Assembly (NCBI RefSeq): GCF_036417845.1
Contig: NC_089979.1
Span: 121,801,415-121,865,414 of the forward strand
Direction of reading: 5' to 3'
Source of the DNA: Apteryx mantelli
Lineage: Eukaryota > Chordata > Aves > Apterygiformes > Apterygidae
DNA: 64,000 nucleotides
Shown here: positions 51,746-62,930 of the stretch, in pieces
Layout: the number at the start of each line of letters is the position of its first letter
Numbering within the stretch: the first letter of the stretch is position 1
Program-made: the position numbers and the translations under genes
Notes under the pieces: generated by a model
What the model was told of the DNA's origin: nothing
What the model saw: the letters and a program-made list of their open reading frames with translations, nothing else
The model's database searches: none

Positions 51746-52431
51746 CCAAAATAGCAGGTGATAGGAGGCATGTGAGTCCCCATTCATATAGCAAACCAGG
51801 AAGTATTTAGTATAAAGGGCTATTCCTGTGAACCCTAGTAGCTGACCACAGAAGCAAAAGCAACTATAGACCTGAAAATATATGAATTTATGCTTAATTT
51901 CTCAATTCTTATGCATGTTGCATGTCCAACAGTAAAATTGGTGAATAGCAACTATCTTTAGACCCTGTAAATATTCTACAGAACAGGAAAAAAGAGGTCT
52001 GTGATTACAAGACATTCCAAATTGTGTTTTAAATAATGAGCATTTAAAATAATTTCTCTAACTGTCATGTGCCAGGACACAAAAAATGCACCCCTGCACT
52101 GTGAATCATGCACTGTTAATTACGCACAGATGGATGATTCCTAGTGTGATGGCTCCAAAACTCATGTGGACCTGAAAGTATTCTTCTGGCACACACCAAG
52201 CTACTTCGGGCTAAAGACTATGAGACTAAGCAATTAAAGAGTGCCAAGTGCCTAATTTTAAGCTCAACATGGAAAAGTGACTGAAGCTAGCATACCTATG
52301 TGAAGGTCAAAGCACTTCTTTCCTCACTTGGGTTGTATTCTCATCCCATATTAACAGATATCTCATCATTACTGCTTTGCAGAAAAACTAAAAATGAGTT
52401 TTAAGAAAGGTAAGTGCACCATTAACTATAC

Positions 52432-52458
52432 CTTTTCACCATTTGTTCCACGGAATCC
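52432..52458 (-). CDS. COL6A6: COL6A6 helix exon (27 nt), most N-terminal one found
   Basis: Acceptor AATTCTTACCAG, donor GTATAG. Reads GFRGTNGEK. The first helix exons expected upstream are not found; CR1 copies begin 54 bp away. Confidence 0.75.
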
Positions 52459-52511
52459 CTGGTAAGAATTCAAAAAAGAAATGTTGCTTAAGTGGGATGG
52501 ACAGAAAAATT

Positions 52512-53928
52512 CACAGAATCACAGAATCGCTGAGGTTGGAAGGGACCTCTGGAGATCATCTAGTCCAACCCCCCCTGCTCAAGCAGCATCACCTAGAGCA
52601 CGTTGCACAGGATGGCATCCAGGCGGGTTTTGAATATCTCCAGAGAAGGAGACTCCACCACCTCTCGGGGCAACCTGTGCCAGTGCTCTGTCACCCTCAC
52701 AGTGAAGAAGTTTTTCCTCATGTTCAGATGGAAGCGTCTGTGTTTCAGTTTGTGCCCGTTGCCCCACGTCCTGTCACTGGGCACCACTGAAAAGAGTCTG
52801 GCTCCATCCTCTCGACACCCTCCCTTCAGATACTTGTACATATTGATAAGATCCCCTCTCAGCCTTCTCTTCTCCAGGCTGAACAGGCCAAGCTCTCTCA
52901 GCCTTTCCTCATAAGAGAGATGCTCCAGTCCCCTAATCATCTTTGTAGCCCTTCGCTGGACTTGCTCCAGTAGTGCCACATCCCTCTTGTACTGGGGAGC
53001 CCAGAACTGGACGCAGTACTCCAGATGCGGCCACACCAGGGCTGAGTAGAGGGGGAGAATCACCTCCCTCGACCTGCTGGCAACACTCTTCCTGATGCAC
53101 CCCAGGATACCATTGGCCTTCTTGGCCACAAGGGCACATTGCTGCCTAATGCTTAACTTGGTGTCCACCAGCACTCCCAGGTCCTTCTCTGCAGAGCTGC
53201 TTTCCAGCAGGTCAACCCCCAGCCTGTACCGGTGCAGGGGGTTATTCCTCCCGAGGTGCAGGACCCTGCACTTGCCTTTGTTGAACTTCATGAGGTTCCT
53301 CTCTGCCCACCTCTCCAGCCTGTCCAGGTCTCTTTGAATGGCAGCACAGCCCTCTGGCGTATCCTCCACTCCTCCCAGTTTTGTATCGTCAGCAAACTTG
53401 CTGAGGGGGCACTCTGTCCCTTCATGCAGGTCATTGATGAAGAAGTTGACCAAGACTGGACCCAGTACTGACCCCTGGGGGACACCGCTAGCTACAGGCC
53501 TCCAACTAGACTCTGCACCACTGATCACAACCCTCTGAGCTCTGCCATTCAACCAGTTCTCAATCCACCTCACTGTCCACTCATCTAGCCCACACTTCCT
53601 GAGCTTGTCTATGAGGATGTTATGGGAGATAGTGTCAAAAGCCTTGCTGAAGTCTAGGTAGACAACATCCACTGCTCTCCCCTCATCTACCCAGCCAGTC
53701 ATTCCATCAGAGAAGGCTATCAGATTGGTTAAGCATGATTTCCCCTTGGTGAAGCCATGCTGACTACTCCTGATCACCTTCTTCTCCTCCACATGCTTGG
53801 AGATGGCCTCCAGGATGATCTGCTCCATCACCTTTCCAGGGATGGAGGTGAGGCTGACTGACCCAGTTCCCTGGGTCCTCCTTCTTGCCCTTTTTGAAGA
53901 CTGGCGTGACATTGGCTTTCTTCCGGTC
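52512..53928 (-). mobile_element. CR1 LINE copy 1, 5'-truncated (1.4 kb)
   Basis: Minus strand. 3' tail octamers at 52512-52528, then 3' UTR and the RT/C-terminal part of ORF2. It ends abruptly inside the RT region (after the equivalent of KKANVTPVF), exactly where the next CR1's 3' tail starts. Confidence 0.93.
52593..53928 (-). pseudogene. CR1 ORF2 fragment, copy 1
   Basis: From the RT region ([34 protein letters not shown]) to the AILCNVL end with stop at 52593. One lesion: a net 2-nt deletion near 53860 shifts the frame ahead of [11 protein letters not shown]. Otherwise open for about 420 codons, so a young copy. Confidence 0.85.
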
Positions 53929-56331
53929 ACAGAATCACAGAAACACTGAGGTTGGAAGGGACCTCTGGAGATCATCTAGTCCAACCCCCCTGCTCAAGCA
54001 GCATCACCTAGAGCACATTGCACAGGATTGCATCCAGGCGGCTTTTGAATATCTCCAGAGAAGGAGACTCCACCACCTCTCGGGGCAACCTCTTCCAGTG
54101 CTCTGTCACCCTCACAGTGAAAAAGTTTTTCCTCATGTTAAGATGGAAGTGTCTGTGTTTCAGTTTGTGCCCATTGCCTCGCGTCCTGTCGCTCGGCACC
54201 ACTGAAAAGAGTCTGGCCCCATCCTCTCAACACCCTCCCTTCAGATACTTGTACACATTGATAAGATCTCCTCTCAGCCTTCTCTTCTCCAAGCTAAACA
54301 GGCCAAGCTCTCTCAGCCTTTCCTCATAAGAGAGATGCTCCAGTCCCCTAATCATCTTTGTGGCCCTTTGCTGGACTTGCTCCAGTAGTGCCACATCCCT
54401 CTTGTACTGGGGAGCCCAGAACTGGACGCAGTACTCCAGATGTGGCCTCACCAGGGCTGAGTAGAGGGGGAGAATCACTTCCCTCGACCTGCTGGCAACA
54501 CTCTTTCTGATGCAGCCCAGGATACCATTGGCCTTCTTGGCCACAAGGGCACATTGCTGCCTCATACTTAACTTGGTGTCCACCAGCACTCCCAGGTCCT
54601 TCTCAGCAGAGCTGCTTTCCAGCAGGTCAACCCCCAGCCTGTACCGGTGCATGGGGTTATTCCTCCCCAGGTGCAGGACCCTGCACTTCCCTTTGTTGAA
54701 TTTCATGAGGTTCCTCTCTGCCCACCTCTCCAGCCTGTCCAGGTCTCTTTGAATGGCAGCACAGCCCTCTGGCGTATCGGCCACTCCTCCCAGTTTTGTA
54801 TCATCAGCAAACTTGCTGAGTGTGCACTCTGTGCCTTCATGCAGGTCATTGATGAAGAAGTTGACCAAGACTGGACCCAGTACTGACCCCTGGGGGACAC
54901 CGCTAGCTACAGGCCTCCAACTAGACTCTGCACCACTGATCACAACTCTCTGAGCTCTGCCATTCAGCCAGGTCTCAATCCACCTCACTGTCCACTCACC
55001 TAACCCACACTTCCTGAGCTTGTCTATGAGGATGCTATGGGAGACAGTGTCAAAAGCCTTGCTGAAGTCTAGGTAGACAACATCCACTGCTCTCCCCTCA
55101 TCTACCCAGCCAGTCATTCCATCAGAGAAGGCTATCAGATTGGTTAGGCATGATTTCCCCTTGGTGAAGCCATGCTGACTACTCCTGATCACCTTCTTCT
55201 CCTCCACATGCGTGGAGATGGCTTCCAGGATGATCTGCTCCATCACCTTTCCAGGGATGCAGGTGAGGCTGACTGGCCTGTAGTTCCCTGGGTCCTCCTT
55301 CTTGCCCTTTTTGAAGACTGGCGTGACATTGGCTTTCTTCCAGTCCTCGGGCACCTCTCCTGTTCTCCATGACCTTTCAAAGATGATGGAGAGTGGCTTA
55401 GCAATAACATCCGCCAGCTCCCTCAGCACTCGTGGGTGCATCCCATCAGGGCCCATGGATTTGTGGGTGTCAAGTTTGCTTAAATGATCTCTAACCCACT
55501 CCTCCTCCACCAAGGGAAAGTCTTCCTCTCTCCAGACTTTCTCTCTTGCCTCCAGGGTCTGGGGTTCCTGAGGGCTGGCCTGAGCAGTAAAGACTGAAGC
55601 AAAGAAGGCATTCAGTAACTCTGCCTTCTCTGCATCCTTCGTCACCAGGGCACCCACTCCATTCAGCAAAGGGCCCACATTTTCCCTAGTCTTCCTCTTG
55701 CTACTGATGTATTTGAAGAAGCCCTTCTTGTTGTCCTTGACATCTCTCGCCAGATTTAATTCCAAACGGGCTTTAGCCTTCCTCAGCGCATGCCTGCATA
55801 CTCTGACAACGTTCCTATATTCCTCCCAAGTGGCCTGTCCCCCTTTCCACTTTCTGTAGACTTCCTTCTTCTGGTTGAGTTTTGCCAGGAGCTCCTTGCT
55901 CATCCATGCAGGTCTCCTACCTCCTTTGCTTGACTTCCTACTCATAGGGATGCAGCACTCTTGAGCCTGGAGGAGGTGATGTTTGAATATTAACCAGCTC
56001 TCTTGAACGCCCCTTCCTTCTAGGGCCCTAACCCATGGGATTCCTCCAAGTAGGTCCCTGAAGAGGCCAAAGTTTGCTCTCCTGAAGTCCAGGGTTGCGA
56101 TCCTACTTAGTGCCCTGCCTGCTCCTCGCAGGATCCTGAACTCCACCATCTCATGGTCACTGCAGCCAAGGCTGCCCCCGACCTTCACATCTTCCACCAG
56201 TCCTTCTTTGTTTGTTAGTACGAGGTCCAGCAGCACACCTCTCCTCATTGACTCCTCCACCACCTGTGTCACCTGTGTCAAGAAGTTGTCACCAATGCTC
56301 TGCAGGAACCTCCGGGACTGTTTGTGCCTAG
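53929..56331 (-). mobile_element. CR1 LINE copy 2, 5'-truncated (2.4 kb)
   Basis: Minus strand. The 3' tail starts at about 53929, directly joined to the truncated 5' end of copy 1, in the same orientation. It extends to the end of the endonuclease region (equivalent of RHKQSQRF) at about 56331. Confidence 0.93.
54008..56331 (-). pseudogene. CR1 ORF2 fragment, copy 2, one nonsense codon
   Basis: Open from the SDH endonuclease block through the RT (FADDTKLGG) to a TGA at 54227-54229 (CGA to TGA at the equivalent of GGRREDG). It then continues in the same frame to AILCNVL and the natural stop at 54008. The 5' part of ORF2 is missing by truncation. Confidence 0.87.
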
Positions 56332-56816
56332 AGGCACCACCTATCGTTGGTGGAGGTAATAACTGAAATGAAACCCATTTTCTCTCCTTGTGATTTCCAA
56401 TGCTCTTTGATTTCTTAAACTGAAGAGGTCAACTTCAAAACAGATACAGACTGTGAGTCAAAACAGATAATTAGCTATAAAACCAGTTATCCATATACAA
56501 CTGTAAAAGTTGGGCTTTGGAGATGAGATTCAGAGATGAGAAGAAACTGAAATGGAATGATGTTACAAGGCATTTCAGCTTTACACAAGCTAATCTAAAA
56601 CTTCACTGTTACAATATATCCATAATCCATGGGTAGAAAAAAAGCTGTAGTGACTGGGTCACTGGTCACTGATGTTACAAGAGACCTTGCTAACATAACT
56701 AAGAAGAAAGAAATTAACATTCTTGGGCAGACAGAAAAGAAAGGGACTGCCAAGGAAAGCAGGCTTTCAAGGATTTATAGAAAAAAAGAAGACAAGAAGA
56801 AGAACATGGCTAGAAA
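56332..56816. other. COL6A6 intron or decayed sequence beside CR1
   Basis: AG-rich, no named feature. The part of the gene that should hold the first helix exons is not recognisable here. Confidence 0.4.
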
Positions 56817-57028
56817 TCACAGAGAAGACAAAGAACTGAGAATTATGCAAGCAAGCTGAGTCACAGACATAACTTTGCTCTCACATCCAAAATCAAGGAT
56901 CGTTGATCTTACTGTTGCAAATGACCATGAGGAGAATATGACATCTTTGCAGGCCACTGGATTAGATGTACTCAAACTATGAACCAAAAGCACTTCATCC
57001 ATGTACACATTTGGGTGAAAAGACGACA
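56817..57028 (-). pseudogene. COL6A6: Remnant of last N-terminal VWA domain (N1) of COL6A6
   Basis: After TTATTCTTTCAG the phase-1 reading gives NVYMDEVLLVHSLSTSNP. This resembles the start of the VWA domain just before the helix (CFVDVVVGFDVSTQ). The frame stays open to 56817, but similarity fades after the first 20-25 residues and no full domain follows. Confidence 0.45.
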
Positions 57029-57144
57029 CTGAAAGAATAAAACATATCAACTTATTTACCTTATTAAAATAGTGGACCATTGAATCTGAAATGAATTCTT
57101 AAATACCCAGATCAAGGTGAGTTACTGTAAATTGTAGAACTTAC

Positions 57145-57702
57145 CATATTCAGGACTGCATATGGCAGAGACCAGTTTGTCTTCTACTGTCTTCAGAATG
57201 TCAAAATTTTCAAGTAAAAATACCAAGTCAGGCTTCCCACTAACCTCTTCAAGCTGAGATTTATCTGCACCCAAAATCCCAATAGACTAGATAGCAATGC
57301 CTGCTTCTTTTAGGGCTTTAGCTGGACTTTTAACATCATCTTGTGCTGCCCCATCTGTGATCATGATAAGTATTCTGTGGACGTTATGACATGAACCTTT
57401 AGAAGGCTGGAAATATTCAAAGATGAACTTCAGTGCTTCTCCTGTCATGGTAGAGGATGAAAGGGGATATATCCTATCAATAGCACTGAAGATATCACTT
57501 TTCATGGAATAACTATTGAGCTGGAACTCATCCTTTGGTATCTGGCTGAATTGAACAACTCCAGTCTGCACTCCCTCTGCACCTACCTCTGTTCTGTTCA
57601 CCAGTTCTTTCATGAACTTTTTAATTTTCTAAAAATTCGCATCTCCAGCACTTTCAGAACTGTCCACTAGAAACATGACATCAGCTTTCATTTCTTCGCA
57701 GG
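57145..57702 (-). pseudogene. COL6A6: COL6A6 N-terminal VWA exon with two in-frame TAG stops
   Basis: A 558-nt exon with acceptor TTCTTGTGTAG and donor GTAAGT, phase 1 at both ends as in the family. It reads CEEMKADVMFLVDSSESAGD, TGVVQFSQIPKDEFQLNSY, RILIMITDGAAQDDVK, SQLEEVSGKPDLVFLLENFD and CSPEYG. The match is to the fourth N-terminal VWA of alpha-6 (CKEMKADIMFLVDSSGSIG). The metal-site DSSES (DxSxS) is kept. TAG codons interrupt it at 57631-57629 (after GDANF) and 57289-57287 (after GIAI). No indels in 558 nt. Confidence 0.9.
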
Positions 57703-59158
57703 CTACACAAGAAAAGAAAAAAGAAAGTTATAAGAAGCCAGACAAGAAAAATGGACTTAGTCTGGATGCAGGTGTTGGGGTGAATGGGTTTTCTCTGGAA
57801 AGGTTAGCAGCCTACCCAACATCTGATTTCAGTCTCATATGTATGCACTGCTTTCTCTGACTGCAACCTCTACATTTTTGGTCTGTCAATGTGCATAGAT
57901 GTGTACAATCCTTGATTTGTCCCAAGCAACTTTGAAGAGAAGTGACTGCAGAGCTGACCCTGGAGCCTAACTCAATACTTGAAGATCTGGCTGGCCTGAA
58001 GGCAGCTGTTGTTGGGCTGCCAAGGGCATGTCACACATGAGGCACAATATCTGCTAGCAGTAATAGCATCACTGCACAGTAGCTTGGAATGCTTTGAATG
58101 AATTTAGGTATTTTCTTAACAGCAGTGTCAAAGGTCTTATAACAGCTCCCAAGTGCTCAATGGGAATCGGCTCACTGGCTTGATGTGGCTATTTTTTCAC
58201 CACATTTCTTCGAAGGAGATTGGCTGCAGTGAGTTTCAAGAGTGTCTGAAAAGCAAAATTAAGCTTTTAAATATAGTTTCCAACAAAACCAACTTCCGAT
58301 ATCATCCTGCTAGTTGACATGGATCAGAAGCAGACCCTCAAAAATTATCCTGGCAGTCCTGTGTAAATATCAGATTTGTAGGAGATATGCAGGGTAGAGG
58401 GTCCACTTCTGAAACAGTTTATATGACCTCGATGAAAGTTATACTAGTGCCAAGGGGGGAAGAATGTTTAGACAGCCAGTGGAATTGAAAATCAGGCCCT
58501 AACAGTCTTTTCTGCTGTCAGATCAATAAGGAGGAGCTTTAGCACAAGCTGAACTCAGACTCTCCTTTGGTGCCTATAACTGTATACAGTGTGCTTTTAA
58601 GCATTTAGGGACATGGATTATATTTGGGTTGTTTGGTAAGATTACAGTGAATAAGGTTTAGGACAAAGTTCACAATTAGTTGAACTGCAGCATAAGTTCC
58701 ATCTCAACCAGAATTCAGTTGCTGAACTGACAGAAAAGAAGGAAAAAAAAAAACAGTTGTTGCCATTAGGAAAAATTTAAGATAGGATATATGCTGTCCC
58801 TTTACCTATTCAGCATCTGAACAGAGAAGGTCATGAAAAAAGCCCTGGCAAATGCTAGAAGAGGATCTAAGATGGGAGGAAGATCAATCAGTAATTGGTG
58901 ATTTACAGGCAGTATAAATGTCAATTCTCTACCTTGTCAAGGATGTATAAACTTGGTCAATGTGTTGTGTATGGTAGGAAAGATTGTGAACTCTCAAATA
59001 ATCCCTTTAAAACAAAAGAATGGGCATAATAAAGGAAGGCCAGAACATAAACATCTGGAAAAGAGCTTGACTGAATTAAAGTGTTTTTATATCTAAGCTT
59101 AGGTATTAAATAATTAGTTTGGATGGGATGTATGAAGGATAGCAAGCACAGAAAGCAC
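57703..59158. other. Region where N-terminal VWA domains 2-3 are expected
   Basis: No full VWA exon. Apart from a doubtful trace at 58085-58245 the stretch shows nothing recognisable. Confidence 0.45.
58085..58245 (-). pseudogene. COL6A6: Possible trace of a further N-terminal VWA exon
   Basis: After TTTTGCTTTTCAG the phase-1 reading DTLETHC is followed, past stop codons, by KTFDTAVKKIPKFIQSI, a helix-like VWA string. The place fits the third N-terminal domain. Very weak. Confidence 0.25.
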
Positions 59159-59331
59159 TGTCAAGACAAATTTGTTGTCACGGAACTGAGAAAGGGCAAT
59201 GTGGTATTTGCCTGGTGCCCCAGGGATACTGTTGGTGGTTCTGACAATGACATTTCTGAACATAGAAAATTCCCTGTTTCCTATTATATCAGAGCTTTTC
59301 ATCAGAATGACAATATCTGTGGAGCGAGGGC
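59159..59331 (-). pseudogene. COL6A6: Truncated first N-terminal VWA domain of COL6A6
   Basis: After GATTTTTCAG the reading gives PRSTDIVILMKSSDIIGNRE, FSMFRNVIVRTTNS and GKYHIALSQFRDNKFVL. This parallels ADVVFLVDSSDRLGSKSF and KYRVALAQYSD of the first alpha-6 VWA. The metal-site Asp is Lys (KSS). Similarity stops after about 57 residues of an expected 190-200; the frame ends at TAA 59116-59114. Confidence 0.75.
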
Positions 59332-60422
59332 CTGAAAAATCAGAATATGAAAAGTTACTACTTACTTTTTTCCCTTACTGTTTTCTGTAACATTCCAATG
59401 TTCAAATTAATAGAGGAGAATGAAAATGAGGTACTCAGAAAATAAATTAAAGGTCTTTTTTTCTTAAATCTAGATTCTCTTTTCTTTACATATTTGAGCT
59501 TATTTCATAAACATAAGAGTTTATACATAGAAAAGACTAGAATAGAAGCAGTTCCTACAGTTATAACCAGCTTTCATGTAGCAATACCTAATAGAGTCTC
59601 CAGTATCAGAAATATCCTTAAGTGCAAGGTCTTTCCTCTTGTGCTACCTGCAACCATGAACAACATAGCCAGGTTCTATATTTACCACAGTTCATCAGAC
59701 ACACGGCAGCATAACTCATGCCAAAGACAAAGATAAATTAGACTCACAGTGAGGTTTTAGATTAGCTTGTGTAAAGCTGAAATACCTTGTAGACTAGAAC
59801 AGCACAAGACCTCTGTGCTACTTGTCCTGCAGAGGAGCAGGATGGATCCACTGGCCCCTTCCCAGTTACAATATGTAGGACAAAAGAGATTTAACCCATT
59901 CAGAATAGCAGCCTGGGACGAACAGGAATGTGGGTTAAGGGAAGAGGCAGCTGCAGCTACCCAGGATGGCTTGAGTCTGGCAGCTGAGTCAGGTGGGGGG
60001 ATTTCATTTCCTCATAACTTTCCAGGATTTTTTCATAAGCACAAAAATCATGGTGTACTCACAGGAAATGTTTCCAACGGCAGCAAAGGGAACACTCCAA
60101 TTGGCTAGTGCAGCCTAAAAATGATCATTACTCCAATAACAAAGTTACACAGCTGGGTTTAATTTATCCTCTCTTTGCATTGTCGTAGCAGAAATTAAAC
60201 CTGCATGAAACCAACATGATTCAGGACAGCACTAAACAACATATCTTTAAATGAAGGGTTTATCTCCATTAATTAAACAGTTTTGGAGGACCATGAACAA
60301 TCTAATAGCATAGATCATGACTGAAGAGCCCTAAGGGTTTTAAAAGGGAAAATTGGAGATTAATGATTGTATTTAATGAAGCACATAGAATTAGTATTAG
60401 AATAATAAGGATATTGAAATAC
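59332..60422. other. COL6A6 first coding intron
   Basis: No feature recognised between the signal-peptide exon and the first VWA remnant. Confidence 0.45.
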
Positions 60423-60489
60423 TAGGTGTCTGAGTCATCAAAGTCCGAAGCCAGGTAAATAGCAGGTACAATGTAAGAAGCATCTTCAT
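60423..60489 (-). CDS. COL6A6: COL6A6 signal-peptide exon
   Basis: ATG at 60489 (a second in-frame ATG two codons on) begins MKMLLTLYLLFTWLRTLMTQ, a short basic start and hydrophobic core typical of a signal peptide and like MMLLILFLVIIC of alpha-6. Donor GTATTT at 60422. Its phase (one base carried) joins the first VWA remnant to read TQTPSPRSTDIVIL. A 3' splice site (CTGCAG) just upstream suggests a separate 5' UTR exon. Confidence 0.7.
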
Positions 60490-61960
60490 ATTTGCAAGGA
60501 AAGCCTTGAGCTTTAATTCTGCAGAAAAGAAAATTAAAACCCATTTATCAAGCACGAAAAGAACAATACAATATTATTTTGCAAAACACCAGCAGAAAGA
60601 AACTTACACAGCTGGGAAAAGTGTAATTCACTGTTGGTATGATGTTCTAAGGACCCAGAGGGATATATAGATTTAATAAATATAAAAACTGTAAAAGGTA
60701 AGTAAATAGAATAAAAAACATATTACCTCCTTTGTCTATGAAGCCATACTCTCATCGATAACTGTAATCTTCCCTTTCCAATCCCTAAGAACCTCCCAGC
60801 ACACCTTTTAAAAATAATACTGGGAAACGCATTTGAAATCCTCAGTTCCTCTTTGACCCACTCTGAGGCTTCTACCCCAGTGCTTTTGTGTTATTCTGAC
60901 TATCAAATCTATTTTCCTATCACATTGTTAACCTTCAGCCTTTGAGTCGGTAGTTGGAGAACTCCCTCTCAGTATCACAGTCGCAGTAGCACAATACCAG
61001 TATCTTGTTCTGCACAACTTCTAGAAAGCTCTTAACTTTTCAATCACTGAAATAGAGCACTGAGGAGGTAAGCAGCCGGGTTTGGCAGAGACCACCTTCA
61101 TATATATGAGACTGCGTGGCTATTGCTTTTTATCAGCTGAATGCAGATCCAGCTTTTCCCTCAAGCAGTATCTAATGCACACAGCACTTTATCTGACATA
61201 CCTCAGATCCCTTAATTGCAAAAGAAAGTCCCTTCAGCACTGATTACCAGGGACTGGGAAGATATCCTATGGAAAGGCTCACTCAATATATCCTTTTACA
61301 GTCTTTCCCCATGTACTCTTAATTGCTCACTGTCACTCACAGACCACTCAGCCAGATAGATTGCTAGTGATCCAAGATGGTATTTCTGACATTCTCATGT
61401 TTTAAAGGAAAAAAAGATCAGCTAGGAGATTGTATGAGACTCTCAAGAGCAAAAGGTAGCAAGTCACAGGCTAGAACTAGCTCTATTTTTGAGCTCTGTT
61501 CAAATGTCAGACTGACTTAAAGCTGATCAGAATTATTCTTGAGTGTATTTTAAGCTATCCTCAGCTTTTGTTACCTTTCTTTAAATAATCCAGACAGAAG
61601 AAAGTAAAAACTGAAAACAAAAGTAGACCAATTATGTGCATTCAGTTTGTAAGCTCTGTTTGGTAGGAAAAAAAGACCAGATTACTTGTCTGAGAGGAAT
61701 TTAGGGAAATTACTTGATAACATGGCATAATGTTTCACACTTGCTAACCACTGTCCCATTAAATTTACAATGAGAAAAGTATATGAAACAAATTCATTTT
61801 GCTAATCCTGGGACATTTTGGAAATTCACTGTAGGTTTGAGTAATTCTAATTATCTGAATATGCCAATTGCAACACTTCCATCATAAGGTGTTGTTCTTG
61901 TTTTAGAGAAAGGAAGTTGCTGAATCATGCATGAACTCACTTCTCGGGTGATTTGAAACT
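60490..61960. other. Upstream flank of COL6A6
   Basis: Would hold the 5' UTR exon and promoter. I see no CpG-rich promoter and no other gene. Confidence 0.4.
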
Positions 61961-62225
61961 ATCACAGAAGCACAAAATAGGTGAGATTGGAAGGCACCTC
62001 TGGGGATCATCTAGTCCAAACCACCTGCTCAAAGCAGGGGCAGGTCAGGACCACATCCAGTCAGGTTTTGAATATCTCCAGGGATGAAGACTCCACAACC
62101 TCCCTGGACAACCTGTTCCAGTATTTAATCACTCTTACAGTAAAAAATTTGTTTCTTATGCTTAAATGGAATTTCCTGTATTTCAGTCTGTGCCCATTGC
62201 TACATATCTTTTCACATGATCCTGA
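61961..62225 (-). mobile_element. Old CR1 LINE 3' fragment
   Basis: Minus strand. A decayed octamer tail (ATCACAGAAGCAC) is followed by the CR1 3' UTR word GGATCATCTAGTCC and the ORF2 C-terminal region, with many substitutions and small gaps. Older than the copies at 17, 52 and 54 kb. Confidence 0.85.
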
Positions 62226-62394
62226 TCCTTTATTGCTCTAAAATAATGTTTAAGATGAACATAGGAGTTCATGATGATTAGTTCAAAGTGGTGATCTAAC
62301 AGTTGCAGAGGACTGTTTAATTAAATGGATGCTGCCAGACATAAACAAACTAATTTGGAAAAGGAACAAGATGGCTAAAACACAGTTTAAAACC

Positions 62395-62413
62395 AAAAAA
62401 AAAAAAAAAAAAA
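62395..62413 (+). repeat. Poly(A) tract
   Basis: About 19 uninterrupted A followed by GAAAAAG. It could be a retroposed tail, but no element body is recognisable upstream. Confidence 0.8.
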
Positions 62414-62839
62414 GAAAAAGACCTCAAACAGTCAGTTAAGCTTGATGTTACTATGGCCTGCACAGTTTTTAACTAGGAGCACATCAGGTAGGACATACTC
62501 CCCACAGGAGTTACAGCACGAGGCAGTAACCTGACTGCAGGACTCTGCTCGCCACAAAACAGCTCTGCTGGCTGCGCTGATGGAAGGAAGAGAAATTTGG
62601 GGAGATTTTTCAGGGAAAGAGAAACAATGTCCAAAACAATAGTTAACAATCAGCTACAATATTTATCCTCTGCCACAGAACAAAACGTACGCTCAGGGAA
62701 CAAACTATTCCTTCTCCAGAAGTGCTCCTATGAAAGTGTCTGGCCTCTGAGGGCACCCACAGGTCTCACTGTCCCTGCCCACCCCCCCGGGCCTCCCCCA
62801 GCCTGCTCAGCCCACAGCAATGCTGTGGTGGTGCCAGTC

Positions 62840-62930
62840 TCCAGCCCTGCTGATCCTGACCCCGACCCTGTCTCTGACCCTGGCCCAGCCTCAGCCTGGC
62901 CCAGCCCCAGCCCAGCCATGGCCCTGCCAA
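62840..62930 (+). repeat. C-rich imperfect short tandem repeat
   Basis: Successive CCTGAC/CCCTG and CAGCC(T/C)-CAGC units between about 62840 and 62930, inside a GC-rich island that contrasts with the AT-rich surroundings. Confidence 0.55.

Larger units (their letters stand above)
22798..60489 (-). pseudogene. COL6A6: COL6A6 (collagen VI alpha-6 chain), apparently decayed gene
   Basis: COL6A6 encodes a secreted collagen VI chain: signal peptide, seven N-terminal VWA domains, a short Gly-X-Y helix, two C-terminal VWA domains (C1, C2) and a unique tail. It assembles with alpha-1 and alpha-2 chains in microfibrils. Identity rests on location next to and convergent with PIK3R4, and on C1 (VYPTDLVFALDFS), C2 (VSAGETSEWNKEMLKKA; HLIQLGRIHKPELDY) and the YPPENLKERC tail. 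The C-terminal exons are open and in phase. The N-terminal region retains only a signal exon, a truncated first VWA, one VWA exon with two TAG codons and scraps. Helix exons carry a lost acceptor, frameshifts, lost donors, a CR1 at an exon edge and Gly losses. Together these argue for a unitary pseudogene. A shortened product from the 3' half cannot be excluded. COL6A5- or COL6A4-like identity is less likely on synteny. Confidence 0.8.

Noticed and set aside
52579..55487. Many plus-strand frames (up to 115 codons) across the CR1 copies
   Set aside because: Antisense shadows of CR1 ORF2; the same sequences appear antisense to the 18.8-21.7 kb ORF2.
58085..58245. Claiming this as a definite VWA exon
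   Set aside because: Stops and very weak similarity; kept only as a low-confidence trace.
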